Source: Rhizophagus clarus
Taxonomy: Eukaryota; Glomeromycota; Glomeromycetes; Glomerales; Glomeraceae
DNA: 64,000 bases
Direction of reading: 5' to 3'
Assembly: GCA_015698045.1 (NCBI GenBank)
Contig: BLAL01000191.1
Span: 802,001-866,000, forward strand
Shown here in pieces: positions 21,681-32,960 of the stretch. Position 1 is the stretch's first letter. Every line of letters begins with the position of its first letter. The notes below the pieces were generated by a model. It searched no databases and was not told where the DNA came from. It worked only from the letters and a program-made list of their open reading frames with translations. A program made the position numbers and the translations under genes.

Positions 21681-22706
21681 TTGGGATGCCTGAGCTCTTC
21701 TCTGGAGTTACGCTTTTCGACCTTCAAGGAAGATGAATTTAGAGACGCAAATAGATTATTTGATGAGAAGTCAGGAACTCCTAGCGGAAAGTATGAGAAC
21801 AATTCAGCCAGATCAATTGGATCAACCAGATCAACTGGATCAAAAATTGCATCCATCAACCGTGAATATAATGTATTCGAAAGAGATTTCAAAATGAAAA
21901 GGAATGGTTGTGAAATTCATGATGGGTGTATCGATTCGTTGTCATATGAAAATGAGGAAACAGGTAATAAAGCGGAGAATGGAGAATATGCAGACGTTAA
22001 AGTGGGCATCGGATGTGAAGGATGTCCTAACCGAAGAACAATTACTGAATTGCAGTCACGATTTGGAGAATTGCTCAGAATCGGTTCCTTGGGAGGTGAT
22101 GCATGGAAACCCACAACTCCTTCAAAAACTTGTCACCCTGTACATACGCACTCTCGTTATACTGAGGAAGGTTCATCAATTATCAAGCATCAAGGATCCG
22201 TATCTCAAGTACCAGTACGTGAAAGAACAGAAGGAACGGCATCGCGTCGCAGTGATACATCCATATTAGTTGATAAATTTGAAGATATCTCTCGTATTGC
22301 AACCTTGTTTAAGTTTAAAATTCTTGATGTTGACCCAAAAGAATTAACTTATTATATAAAATGTATTGCTGAATTCTGCTTCGATCATGTAATTATTATT
22401 GGAGAGACTAACTGTGGAGTAATCTTTCTAGATTGTTGTGGTCGTGTATTTCTGTGGGATGATGAAAATTTATTGTTATGGCCACTTGGAGATTCACCTG
22501 AAGAAGCATCAAAGTATACAATTAAAGGAAAAGATCGATTGGGATGGTTCGTAGAAAATGGAATTGTGTATGAGTATATCAAGAAGCCTCAATGTGTGTA
22601 TACAAAAAAATATTTATCAATATGTGTATTAATTGCTGGTATTAACCTAATTTCTTCCTTTCAGTTAAAAAATAGCAAAACCGGTATCGATGAATCAAAG
22701 TTTTAA
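21681..22706 (+). CDS. Hypothetical protein, longest intact ORF in this part
   Basis: A 341-codon open frame. Residues 1-70 are charged and Ser-rich with a 'SIGSTRSTGS' repeat. The middle holds a Cys-rich stretch ('GIGCEGCPNRRTITEL'). The C-terminal 130 residues are compact ('FLDCCGRVFLWDDENLLLWP', 'KGKDRLGWFVENGIVYEYI') and look like a small beta-rich domain. I do not recognise it. Coding-like frames upstream suggest the true start may be further 5' and lost to frameshifts. A 121-codon frame overlaps it on the same strand (21904-22269) and is probably a shadow. Confidence 0.45.
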   Translation: MGCLSSSLELRFSTFKEDEFRDANRLFDEKSGTPSGKYENNSARSIGSTRSTGSKIASINREYNVFERDFKMKRNGCEIHDGCIDSLSYENEETGNKAENGEYADVKVGIGCEGCPNRRTITELQSRFGELLRIGSLGGDAWKPTTPSKTCHPVHTHSRYTEEGSSIIKHQGSVSQVPVRERTEGTASRRSDTSILVDKFEDISRIATLFKFKILDVDPKELTYYIKCIAEFCFDHVIIIGETNCGVIFLDCCGRVFLWDDENLLLWPLGDSPEEASKYTIKGKDRLGWFVENGIVYEYIKKPQCVYTKKYLSICVLIAGINLISSFQLKNSKTGIDESKF

Positions 22707-23611
22707 TTATTATACTCTACACAAAATGCTCAGTAGTTTAGATTTTATCATGTATTTTAATTTTCTAGTAAAATTGCAATAAATCTTATCAGAATGCAAA
22801 TATGATTTTTCATTAATTCGAAGTTTTGTTTGCTATATAAATTAAAACTTTTACTGCTTATTACTGCGCCTTAACTTTTTCGCAGAAGCCTCTGAAGGAA
22901 TAGGGGGCTGTGTGATGTGTGAATCGCATATATACTGTATTCCGCATTATTTTTTTTTTGGTTTTGAGCAAATACAACTATGTAAATAAGCAAATAGAAC
23001 GGGCATATTTACTATATACCTCAGTGTGAAAAAGTGCCAGTGAAAATAATGGAGACGAAACTTACTTAGCAAAGCACCAGACGAGACATTTAACAATTAA
23101 GGGTAGGTTTACTTTCGGTTTAGGCTTAGCATTTGCAAGAAGGTGTCTTCAGAGCTTCCCTTTCAAGCTTCTCATTAGCGTCATGACCGATAAAACGGAT
23201 CCCTTTAGAACCAGCTTTATCTAATGTATTGCAAATAAAAAAACTTTGTCGATTAAGATTTACTCGTGAGTTAGGAACCAATTGGCCTATTCAAAATTAT
23301 ACATTTAATGCAGGCGATTTGTGATCGATAAGTTGGATTGTCAACAAAGATCCAGGGACATTCATGTTTTGCAACGATCACGGCGGATCCTTAGTGTATG
23401 GGAAAACAAAATAGGTGCGTTGCTTGCAAGATTGATATTTCAGTAATTTCGAACTTACTATATTTGCGGAACAAGATAGAGGATGTGAAACAAATAAAAT
23501 GTTAACTTATCGCCCTGAAGATCTTTGATCATGGAGTGAAAGTAATATAAGTAGGAGTGAACATGGGAAATTACTTCATACTTCGCACTTCACTCTTTAC
23601 AATTCATCACT
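22707..23611. other. Intergenic, no gene seen
   Basis: I find no coherent reading frame here. The last 100 bases contain AATATAAGTAGGAGTG (about 23547), a possible TATA element 60-65 bases before the ATG of the RING gene at 23612. Confidence 0.4.
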
Positions 23612-24548
23612 ATGACTAGTGAACCTTCGAGCACCACTATAGCCAGTGAACCTTTGACCAGCACTTCTGAAATTCAAACAGATACTTCTGAGCCTTCCCA
23701 ACTCGAAGTACTTGCATTAAATTATCTTCGAAATCAAGTGATTCCAACTATTCCCACCAGTATTCTGAAACTCAATCCTTGCAGTATTTGCCAAAAAGTA
23801 ATCCTAAAATTCCAATTCTAATCGTTCGTTGTGTTGGGTTGCGAACACCTTTTCTACTGCCAATGTCTTGAGAATTATATTATGCGAGCAGAAACAGATC
23901 CTTTTACTCTTACATGCTCTTCGTGTAATGTAATCATTGAGCTGACTAGAGAAGAGGCAGTACTCACCTCTGGAAAATATCATCTTCAGAAAAAACAAAC
24001 TGATACCAGACAGGATGATGAGGAGCTCATGGCTTCGCTAGGATTGGTAGGAGGTAGCTCTCGTGCTGGACAAGGGAGTCAGTCGAAGCAAGTCACTATG
24101 CAAGATCAGGCGACAAGTCCAATCATGATTGAAGATGATGATGATAACCAGACTAATTCTGTTGATAATAGGTAAGTGGAGCAAAATCCTGCACAACGCC
24201 TCTGGCCAAATTCTCGCATATATAAGTTCTCACTCTCATCTTTTATATATCTCCAGAACTCCGGAGAATCAAGCTAATTCTAATGATGAAATCTGCATTA
24301 CTAATACACAGGATAACTTGGAGAATCAATCTAATGTAAATAGCAGGGATGACACCAATGTGCAAGAAAGTGAATCTCAATCAAGAAGAAATTCATCAAG
24401 AAGACGGACCTCTCTAAGGATCACTCGTGAACAAGAAAAATTCCAGGCCCTGTTGCAAGAATTATCTACACCTGCCAAGGGAGAGAAAGTCAAAAATGTT
24501 GATGAGGAGAAGGATGCTGATGGATCTGTATCACAAAGCTTAGCCTGA
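23612..24548 (+). pseudogene. RING-type zinc finger protein, spliced, one stop
   Basis: ATG 23612 starts a Ser/Thr-rich tail, then 'NPCSICQK', an in-frame TAA at 23819-23821, then 'GCEHLFYCQCLENYI' and 'LTCSSCNVIIEL'. The Cys spacing is that of a RING finger (E3 ubiquitin ligase type), but the usual second His of the C-x-H-x2-H pattern is Tyr here. A clean intron runs from GTAAGT at 24172 to the AG at 24255-24256 (85 bases). The second exon is polar with Arg/Ser repeats ('SQSRRNSSRRRTSLRI'). A stop at 24546 separates it from a copy of the 'RWCxYA'-type module. RING identity is fairly secure; loss of a ligand and the stop suggest inactivity. Confidence 0.6.
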
Positions 24549-24905
24549 TTATATCAAAAGGCAACTCGTGCGGGATTGCGCGTTATAAAGGCAAATCAAG
24601 ATGAAATTTTATGTTGGTATAATTATGCTGAAGGGTTCAAAAATAGAGTTAGGGAAATTAGATTTTAAGATTCATCAGTTACTGACCCAACAGCTAGGAG
24701 TCGAGCATACCGTGAAGTCTCTCATCATCTTCCAGGAATTACAGAAGCAAATTTGCGTAAGAAAACCCAGAAGGCAAGGAATATATACAAGGTGTTTGTA
24801 AGGATAGGAATAAACAAGATCAAGCGGGTGAAATCATATAGCGCCGATGCTATCTCAAACTTATCTAGTACCCAAATCTAAAGCATTATAGACCGTTTCT
24901 CTACT
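24549..24905 (+). pseudogene. Second copy of the 'RWCxYA' helical module
   Basis: After the RING protein stop the translation continues, in pieces, as 'KATRAGLRVIKANQDEILCW', 'YNYAEGFKNRVREI', 'LRKKTQKARNIYKVFVRIGI' and 'KSYSADAISNLSSTQI'. It matches residue for residue the pattern of the module at 20050-20400. Stops and a frameshift break it. It was probably the C-terminal half of the RING protein. Confidence 0.5.
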
Positions 24906-25093
24906 TGATTACAATCACGTGATTCCGTGAATAATATTCACACTGTCACGTGACTACTGCGCCATATTACTGCATAGTTTAGTATTTACGATTTCGCATC
25001 TAATAAAGTATTTTTTCTGGTTTTTTGTGATTTGAATTTTTTTCCCGCATATTCAAATACTAATGGCCTATAAAAACAATAGAAACAAAATTC

Positions 25094-25267
25094 ATGAGCA
25101 CTTCTGATAGAGCTATAGATGCATTTAAGGCCTATAATAGAAATCTGTGCCATCAAGCAGAGAAAAAAGGAAATAATTTCGAAGCAATGATTTTTGATAT
25201 GATGAACAGTGCTATAGAAGAGGTCTGTATAGATCATTTAGTAAAACATCTTTCGGCTAATAAGTAA
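25094..25267 (+). CDS. Small helical protein, 57 residues
   Basis: ATG 25094 to TAA 25265-25267 encodes a compact, mixed-charge protein ('MSTSDRAIDAFKAYNRNLCH', later 'FEAMIFDMMNSAIEEVCIDH'). Composition and the absence of low complexity suggest a real gene despite its size. It stands alone between the RING region and the gene at 25598. CACGTGA palindromes at about 24914 and 24943 lie upstream. I know no family; I have an impression of similar short proteins in Rhizophagus but cannot verify it. Confidence 0.4.
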   Translation: MSTSDRAIDAFKAYNRNLCHQAEKKGNNFEAMIFDMMNSAIEEVCIDHLVKHLSANK

Positions 25268-25597
25268 AATTTTCAGAGTGGTGATTTAGACTTTTTTTCC
25301 GATTGGCCAATCATCTCGTGATTTATGGAAACTCGCCAGCTCCTGGAACTCTCCTAGAACTACCGAGGAACTGGCAAGGAACTAGGGGAGATCTCACATG
25401 ATATGATATACAGTACATCATGTCACAAACTGATGCTGTGTATATGCATGTAAATATAAAATTAGCTTAGCCGAGTTATAGCCCTATATAAATCCCCTGT
25501 AATCGAATAAAAATGAATCTGATATTTATTAGAGTATAATATTGCTAAATCAGACTAAAAACACTATAAATCAATAAAACACTATTTTATCACTTAA

Positions 25598-26013
25598 ATG
25601 TTTATAAAGATGGATTTAGATAGTAATGCTTACTATAAGCTTTGTTCACCTGATTGTGATGATAAATATAATAAGATATTAAAAGCAATACACCTTTTAC
25701 AACATAAATATGATAATGAAACACCAGAAATGTGATGCTCTTGTATCTGTGATCCATTTAGAAAAATATTTGAAGAGAACCCAGAAATATTTTCTAAGAA
25801 TGGATATATTCGCATGTATGCAAAGTTTTATGAAGATGGTAAAGGGTTTCATTCTAGCGGAAATCTAACAAATTATATATATTGTAGTGTGTATGACTCC
25901 CTAGTATTCATCCCTGAAAGGCTTATAGGTGAATTTCTCTATCGAGATGGCCACTTGAAGAGATGTATTGTTAGCAAAGCTAACCCAATCGAACATGTAA
26001 GAAGAAAAAACTA
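25598..26013 (+). pseudogene. Unknown gene, 5' half, split by element A copy 2
   Basis: The frame starts at ATG 25598 (or 25610), reads 'DLDSNAYYKLCSPDCDD', passes an in-frame TGA at 25733-25735, continues 'CSCICDPFRKIFEENPEIF' and is cut at 26010 by element A. The 3' half resumes at 30742. The Cys-rich middle could bind metal. The stop is a likely Arg CGA changed to TGA, which would fit CpG decay. Function unknown. Confidence 0.5.
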
Positions 26014-26034
26014 GTCAAAATCAATTCTATCAGG

Positions 26035-26235
26035 TACATATCGGGGACTTATATATCGGCGGCTAATCAGATAAATATCGGGTATTTTTACATATCGGGT
26101 ACCCGATTTATTACACTTCAAAATATGCCTAATTACCAAGACCCCGATATCTAAACTATTGGTCACCGATATGTTATTTAATATATATCGGGCACAGTTC
26201 TATCTTACATATATCGGGTACCCGATATGTGATAT
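26035..26235. repeat. ATATCGGGTACCCGATAT sub-terminal repeats, left
   Basis: Multiple copies of the palindrome-like ATATCGGGTACCCGATAT and its halves occur here and again at 30370-30725 near the other end, with a decayed set at 55925-56125 in copy 1. Clustered short sub-terminal motifs of this kind often serve as transposase binding sites; that role is inference. Confidence 0.7.
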
Positions 26236-26444
26236 AAATTTTAATACGTTAGATTTCATATTATATAACGTATTAAGAAATTTTTTAGAGTTTACTTTCT
26301 TTATAGATTTTTCTTTTTAGAAATTTTTAATTCGTTTAATGTAGTTAAAAAATTTTTATTGTCTTATTTATTGAATGCATTATCAAGTTTATAAATTTTT
26401 TGTAAAGTGTTTAAAAGTATAATTATTATTGTTAATATTTTTAT

Positions 26445-26533
26445 TTTATTACGTATTTTATTACAATAAATTAATAAAAAAGTTACAGTCATTTATAATA
26501 CAATTTTAAGAAAAGTTTGCTCAAACTTTTCTT
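26445..26533 (-). terminator. Hairpin and poly(A) signals after micro-exon array II
   Basis: On the minus strand the array ends in a last acceptor near 26581, then comes an 11-bp stem hairpin (AAGAAAAGTTT GCTC AAACTTTTCTT at about 26508-26533), then AATAAA at 26457-26462 and 26445-26450. This fits a 3' end of a transcript. Confidence 0.45.
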
Positions 26534-26574
26534 AATCGTGATTACGTTAGGATCAAGAGGAACAAGGGAAACTG

Positions 26575-27115
26575 CAACCTAAAATAAATAAAAGAAACGT
26601 TAAACTGTTTCTTTAATATTCAAAAAATATCCCTCCCTCTCTCCTTACATTTCAAGTCCGGAGTCCAGCAATCTGAAAAAAATAAAGAAAGAAATATTAG
26701 TAACGTTTCTTTAACATTAAAAAAAAATCACCACCCTTTCCAACTTACATTCCTAAGTCCAGTTCGTCCAAGAAGGCCGGCAACCTAAAAAAAATAAAGA
26801 AAGAAACATTAGTAATGTTTCTTTAATATTAAAAAAAAATCCCCCGCCCTTTCTAACTTACATTCCCAAGTCTGGTTCGTCCAAGAAGGCCGGCAACCTA
26901 AAAAAAATAAAGAAAGAAACGTTAGTAACGTTTCTTTAATATTAAAAAAAAATCACCACCCTTTCTAACTTACATTTCCCAAGTCCGGTTCGTCCAAGAA
27001 GGCTGGCAACCTAAAAAAAATAAAGAAAGAAACGTTAGTAACGTTTCTTTAATATTAAAAAAAAATTCCCCCCACCCCTTCCAACTTACATTCCAAGTCC
27101 GGGAGTCCAGCAACT
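26575..27115 (-). other. Micro-exon array II
   Basis: On the minus strand five or six units of about 110 bases each hold an exon-like core of 24-37 bases. The three central ones read GTTGCCGGCCTTCTTGGACG and onward to GGAAT, two of them exactly 36 bases. Each core is preceded by TTTTTTTTAG and followed by GTAAGT. The intron-like part (about 70-75 bases) contains AGAAACGTTACTAACGTTTC, an inverted repeat that could fold. Units are highly similar to each other, including perfect splice consensus, which suggests recent amplification or maintained function. Confidence 0.7.
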
Positions 27116-28889
27116 TAAAAAAAAAATAAAAAAAAAATTATGGTTTAGAAAACCGTAAAAATAGATTGATCATGATAATCAATGATCGTCAAATTAAATT
27201 AAAATGCCGAAACTATTGCATGTAAACGCCAAAAGGTTTCGGCAGTTTAGCAAAAATGAGTTTGATCACGTATTTTGAAAATGTGAAAGATTATTTCAAG
27301 ATTTTATATTGTAAATTGATAGATTAGTTCTCTCAATTTGATCTATGGAAAGATTTTAGTAACATTTTGGAAGAATCAGCGGTATTAGATCTGTCACACC
27401 TAAATGTACCTTTTTTAAAAATTTATTGGGGACATTTCATCATTACAATATATTATATAATATATGACGACAGATTGTTTATTTAATTAATACTTTAATA
27501 AAAAAAAATTAATGTTTATTGAATAAAAGCAATTTATTATAATAAGCTTTAATTACTTATAATTGAGGTCGAATTTTTTAATTTCAGTTGAATATAGGCC
27601 GATATTAAATCAAATTATAAAATAGTAAAAATATTAAAATAATAATTAGATGACTATATAATATATATATTTATTTAATAAAAAATAATAATAATAAAAG
27701 ATAATAAAAAATAAAAATAATAATAATAAAAATAATAAAAATATAAAAATATAAATAAAAATAAAAATAAAATAAAATATAAAAAATACAAAATAAAAAA
27801 AAAATAAAAATAAAAAAATATAATTTACGGATTCCGAGGCCGCCGATGCGCAGTGTTTCTACGCCGCCTACGACTGTGGTGGTTCCCTAAGAAATATATA
27901 TAAATTTAGAACTTAAATAACTTAAATATAAATTTAAAAAATTCTTAATAATTACCAGGTCTGTCCCAAAACCTTGTGCGGAACTGCCTATAATATCTTT
28001 CTCCTTCCCGGGACCACCTTCCATTTCGCGCACCATTTCTCCATTCGCAGAAATTCTAAAAATATTAATACTATTAATTTTTTATTTTTTTTATTTTTTT
28101 TTTATGATTTATTATTATTTTACTAACATTAAAATTCCTGATCAAGTTTCTCCACTTTCTTTCTACCTGTTGGCCAGTGAACCTCACACGGAACCATCTC
28201 CGAATTCTTCGAACTAGGCTCTCCCAGAATTCAGAGCGGTCCCTCCCGGGTATGTCATAGTAGTAGTTGTTCCTTCTCCTTTACATTATTTATTTAATTT
28301 TTAGATCAGGAAACGTAAGAGAAAAAAAAACTAGAATATGATCAAAGTTATTTATTAGTTTTCATTTAATTTTTTACCTCCTATATCTTATTAAATATTC
28401 AGTTATTGCATCAGTCCAATTTGCGGGCATTTTAAGAAAAAGAATATATAATAATAAAAAATAACAGCAACAAATTTTAAGAAAAAGAATATATAATAGA
28501 AATAACGACAACAAATTTATTGTAAGAAAAAAAAAAAGATGAAACCTCTTTTTAAAAACAATTTTTTATCACCTTGTATTATTATATTAATTACCCTTCA
28601 AGAACATTTACGTAAATTGTTCTAATTTCTCAAATATGTCATGATTGTTATGATCTGTCTTCTTTATATTAATTATAATACAGATACGGATCTACAATAC
28701 AATCAATCACAATGAACAAGTTAAACTCGACCTAAACTCAATTGTTATGATCGTGATTCCAAAATATCAAGATAAAGGTCTTCTTTTTAATTATATATCA
28801 AATCTAAAAAAGGTAAAATCTAATAATACAGATACGTAAATAAATAGTGTTTTTTATTTTGGTTTATAATAAGCTTTTGCCAATTATAG

Positions 28890-29680
28890 ACTACAAATAA
28901 AACAATTACGGATCTACAATACATTACACAAAGATCTTGAGCGAACGAGTTAAACTCGAATTGAACTCGAGTTCAACTCGAGTTCAAAGCGAACAATTTA
29001 AATTCAAAATAAAATATCCAAGATTAACAAAAAAGTTGGTAACGTTATAATGAAATCGGTAGTAAAACTTAATTTAATCATCTTTAATTAGGTATAAAAA
29101 TTCTGATAAATTTAATAAAATCAGTGATTTTTTAATAATTTTATCAACTCAAGTTGAGCACGAATAGTGAATAATCAAGTTTGTGCTTCTTTGCTAATAT
29201 TGACTTGTACATTCGATAGGTGACCGATTTTGTGGCTGATGTGGCTGAATATAATATTACCCAAATAACCAATAAAAATTGATAATTTTGTTGATCATGT
29301 GATTGCACGATCATGATTTAATTATTTATTTATCGTATTTTTTTTTTTTTTTTTTTCAAAAACTTTTTCTCTCTCTCTCAAATTTTTACTTTATTGTTTT
29401 GTCTAAAAAATAAAGATAAAGGTATATTTTTTGTTGAAATTTCTTTTCCCATTATTATGTTATTTATAATATTACCCAAATAACCAATAAAAATTGATAA
29501 TTTTGTTGATCATGTGATTGCACAATCACGATTTAATTATTTATTTATCGTTTTTTTTTTTCAAAACTTTTTTCTCTCTCTCTCAAATTTTTACTTTATT
29601 GTTTTTGTCTAAAAAATAAAGATAAAGGTATATTTTTTGTTGAAATTTCTTTTCCCATTATTATGTTATTCTTAACACTC
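28890..29680. repeat. GAGTTCAACTCGAGTT block and 215-bp tandem duplication in A copy 2
   Basis: The first 300 bases match 53.03-53.3 kb and, inverted, 1.69-1.95 kb. From about 29251 a unit of about 215 bases (ATATTACCCAAATAACC ... CATTATTATGTTATT) is present twice; in A copy 1 the same unit occurs three times (53373-53985). No genes. Confidence 0.75.
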
Positions 29681-30741
29681 TTATTAATATATTTTTCCAA
29701 TGTATTTCTTCTCACTAACGTCCTAAACAATGTTCTACTATCGAGTTTTTTACTTTATTGGTTTTTCTAAAAAATAAATACAAAGGTACATTTTTTGTTG
29801 AAATTTCTTTTTCCATCCTGTTAACACTCTTACTAATATTTTTTTCTAATGTGTTTCCTATTACTAACGTTCCTACTAACAATATTCTACTGTTAACCAT
29901 TTTTTATTCCTTACTTTTACTAACACTTCTACTAACATTAACACTAACATTAATACTTATACTTTATATTTTTTTTTATTGACGTTCCTTTTCTACTTCT
30001 ACTAACTTTCATACTAACATTAATACTAACACTTTCTAATGTAAAAATTTTTTTATTAACGTTCCTTTTCTTTTGCTAACACTTCTACTAATATTCATAC
30101 TAACACTTTTATTACTAATATTTTACTTTCTTTTAAATTAAATAGATATAATGAAATGAAAACAAGCAAACAAGTGAACATTAATTGTAAATTTGTGTAA
30201 AGAGTAGTGAATTTTTTTTATAATATTTTTTGTATAATATTTTTTTTTATTATCGATTGAAAATATAAATAAAACTTTCAGTAATTACAATTAAATGAAT
30301 TAAATTACTTTTAAATTACAATTGTATTTAAATTATAAATCTACTACTATTAATGCCCCATAAATGCTATACTTTTCGGCTATCCGATATGTGTGAAAAT
30401 TATGAAATTATGCTTATATTTCAAATACAAATAGGATACATATCGGGTATATATAGGATACTTATTAGCACTATCCGATAAGTGTATAATATCTGTCCGA
30501 TATTTTTTTAAAATATATCGGGTACCCAATAAATCTATGATATGTAACCGATATTTAACTACCCAATATGTATGAGAAATGTACCCGATATGTACATTAT
30601 ATGTCACCGATTTTCTGCATCCGACGGGTACATATCAGGTACCTGATATGTGTAGTATTATTAAATAGCATACACATATTTCACACATATCGGGTACATA
30701 TCAGGTACCCGATATGTATCCGATAGCATTGATTTTGACCA

Positions 30742-31191
30742 GTGAAAGAAATTCTCCAATCTATTGATAGGAGGAAATTTTGGATCTGGCAGTATAAACA
30801 GTATATATTACAAGAAGAGGCTGAAATGAAGCGTCTCCAATTGGAGCTTGCATCCCAATCTTTTTCACACTCAGAGAAGGATAAATTGGCATCGATATCA
30901 TATGATTATGATACTCGTACAATTGGCTATGAAACATATAAGTAGGATAAAATAACTATAGCTGAAAATATTATGCCAAGTGCTCCAAGTTTCGAGCCAG
31001 CTTATATTTTACCTGCCAGGCAAGAAATGGTTTCGCCAATTTCACATCAATCATCAAATTCCAAAAGTAATACAAGTGAAATATTTATCTCATCTCGGTA
31101 TGCTAAACAAAATAACTTATTACCATCTATAGACCATCTTAATCAGCCCGCATTAAGATTGAGAGATGGTACAAAAATCACATTCGTTTAA
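30742..31191 (+). pseudogene. Unknown gene, 3' half, after element A copy 2
   Basis: Resumes the frame cut at 26010: 'KEILQSIDRRKFWIWQY', then a helical 'LQEEAEMKRLQLELASQ', an in-frame TAG at 30943-30945, and a Pro/Ser-rich end terminating at 31189-31191. With the 5' half it would make a protein of roughly 290 residues. Function unknown. Confidence 0.5.
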
Positions 31192-31456
31192 CTGGTTTAA
31201 CTGACTGAAAAATATATTAATTATAGACTATTGAGGATTAATATCATTTAGCTAAAGGCGTAATGTATAACTTATATTTTATTTTTTTACGCTATATAAT
31301 CTGCATACATGATCGCCTAGTATAATTGTGAAATGTATCACCTGCATTTTATGTGGAATATGCATGATCCATCTATTCTGGGTTAGATCCTCCAATATTG
31401 TATAACTATTTTAATAAAGTATTTCAGGAAGATCAATAAAGTGATCTTGGGGATTC

Positions 31457-32060
31457 TTGATTCTTAAATACTATAATTATGGCTTTAAAAATTTCTATGC
31501 AACAGTTATTCAGCGAGCTTACAGGAATTACAAGAAGAGATCTGAATCTTTGGCAAAACAGATTTGGGAGGCGGTGAGGAATGATGATACTCCTAATAGA
31601 TGGAAGTATTTAAGTATTATTTCTCGTGATGAGTATTATTATTATATTAATGGAGAACTAATAGAATTTAACATAAAAACTATCATTTTATTGTACTATA
31701 TGGGCTCACCTTATATGGTGCTAGAACTTGGGCAGAAGAGAAACGAGAACAATTAGCGTACCGATTTAATTGGTTAAGCTTTGAACTTGTTAAAAAATCA
31801 TTACAACAAGAAGGTTATGTACTTCTTTCTGGTATATTTGAATGGCCTATCATGATAAAATGAACACAGAATCCCAAATATTATCTTGATACTGAAGAAA
31901 ATCGCATTTTTAGGTATTTTGTTAGAAAGGACATGTTGAGACCACGTAACATAAAAAAATAAAATCCCATAGTCGGCTAACTAGTGACTGGTGGTATAAA
32001 CCTAAAGTATGGTTAGAAGATTCTCAAAACAAAAAATGGGCATATAGACGGTGCTAATCA
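31457..32060 (+). pseudogene. IQ-motif protein remnant
   Basis: The frame contains 'VIQRAYRNYKKR', a good IQ motif (calmodulin-binding type), followed by 'LAKQIWEAVRNDDTPNRWKY'. It stops at 31754-31756. Further coding-like pieces follow ('YRFNWLSFELVKKSLQQEGY', then 'WYKPKVWLEDSQNKKWAYRR' ending near 32056) with frame changes, so the gene is broken. IQ-containing proteins of this kind are, from memory, numerous in Rhizophagus; their function is not known to me. Confidence 0.45.
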
Positions 32061-32733
32061 ATGATGGGAAAAGATCGGCCAGACAACCAGTCAGATGACT
32101 ATAGCTTGCAAGGCTTCAAATGTTCCAAATAATACTGTATCTTAACTGTATGCATGCGTGATACAATAAACACGTTTTGCGATCCTCGTTAAAGTGTATA
32201 TGATGTAATGAGTGATATACCACAAATCATCTGTAACTCTGTGTGATTGCTTGTGTGACAAAATAATTTTCACACATATCCCCCAAAAATATTTCAAATT
32301 TTTTCCTCTCAGAATAGCATTTATTGATATGTGTATATGTTCCGGAGCTATAAGATATTTCTACTTCCCTCCTACCAGAGCATAATATTTATATAATGTT
32401 GCTAGGCCTTTATTACTGAGCGGTCAGGCAAGTGAAATAAAAAAAAAGTATGTATATGCATTATCCCCAGCGCCTTTGTAAATGTTGAGATCTTCAATGC
32501 ACATTTCGCATGCCCTTATTCTCGAACACAAACTTTTGGCGTAAAGGTACCTTATATATTCTCCCATCTCTCCCCAACATGAATTCGGGCTCAGAGGGAT
32601 GTAAATGGAGAATTGCAAAACATTTAAAAGAGCGGTATGGCAAAAAGTTCTTAAAATTTATAAAATTTATATTATATTTATTTCGTCTAGCAAGCTTTTC
32701 ACTAACATTTAACTTCTTATTCTATCAAAAATC
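32061..32733. other. Intergenic, no clear gene
   Basis: Only short frames without conserved-looking content. A stretch at 32580-32650 ('MNSGSEGCKWRIAKHLKERY') may be the remains of a small protein. Nothing else is supported. Confidence 0.3.
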
Positions 32734-32960
32734 ATGGAAGAATTTCTTTTAACGAGAGAGCCTCTTGATATCATCAGAATCTCTACAGCGTTATTTGTAC
32801 GAGTAGAGCAGGGCGAATGGACAGGCGTTCTCGAAAAGGAGGTGAAGAACTTTAAAAATGTTCTGGAGCGAGTATTAGAACAAGTCTCCTCAGAGGATAT
32901 TGAGCGGATAAAGAAGCTTCAAAGTTTTGGTACCAGAAAAGCGGGTAAGGGCCGAAACAT
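32734..32960 (+). pseudogene. Small helical protein cut by the TAA element
   Basis: ATG 32734 encodes 'MEEFLLTREPLDIIRIST', then a Val/Glu/Lys-rich helix 'EKEVKNFKNVLERVLEQVSS'. After 'SFGTRKAG' the frame enters the DDE element at 32949. The continuation on the far side (35923) reaches a stop within three codons unless it is spliced. The insertion falls in CGGGTAAGGG, which resembles a 5' splice site. Function unknown. Confidence 0.4.

Larger units (their letters stand above)
26011..30742. mobile_element. Element A, copy 2, complete with TIRs
   Basis: A 4.7-kb insertion with ends CTAGTCAAAATCAATTCTAT (left) and CTGGTCAAAATCAATGCTAT (read inward from the right), followed on both sides by arrays of ATATCGGGTACCCGATAT. 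It splits a protein-coding frame. It contains a micro-exon array (minus strand), the CpG-rich block, a 215-bp tandem duplication and AT-rich runs. No transposase is visible, so it is non-autonomous. A clear target duplication was not found; the flanks are A/G-rich (GAAGAAAAAA and TGAAAGAAAT). Confidence 0.85.

Noticed and set aside
29758..29982. Leu/Thr-rich open frame in element A
   Set aside because: Low-complexity CTAACATT-type repeats produce it.
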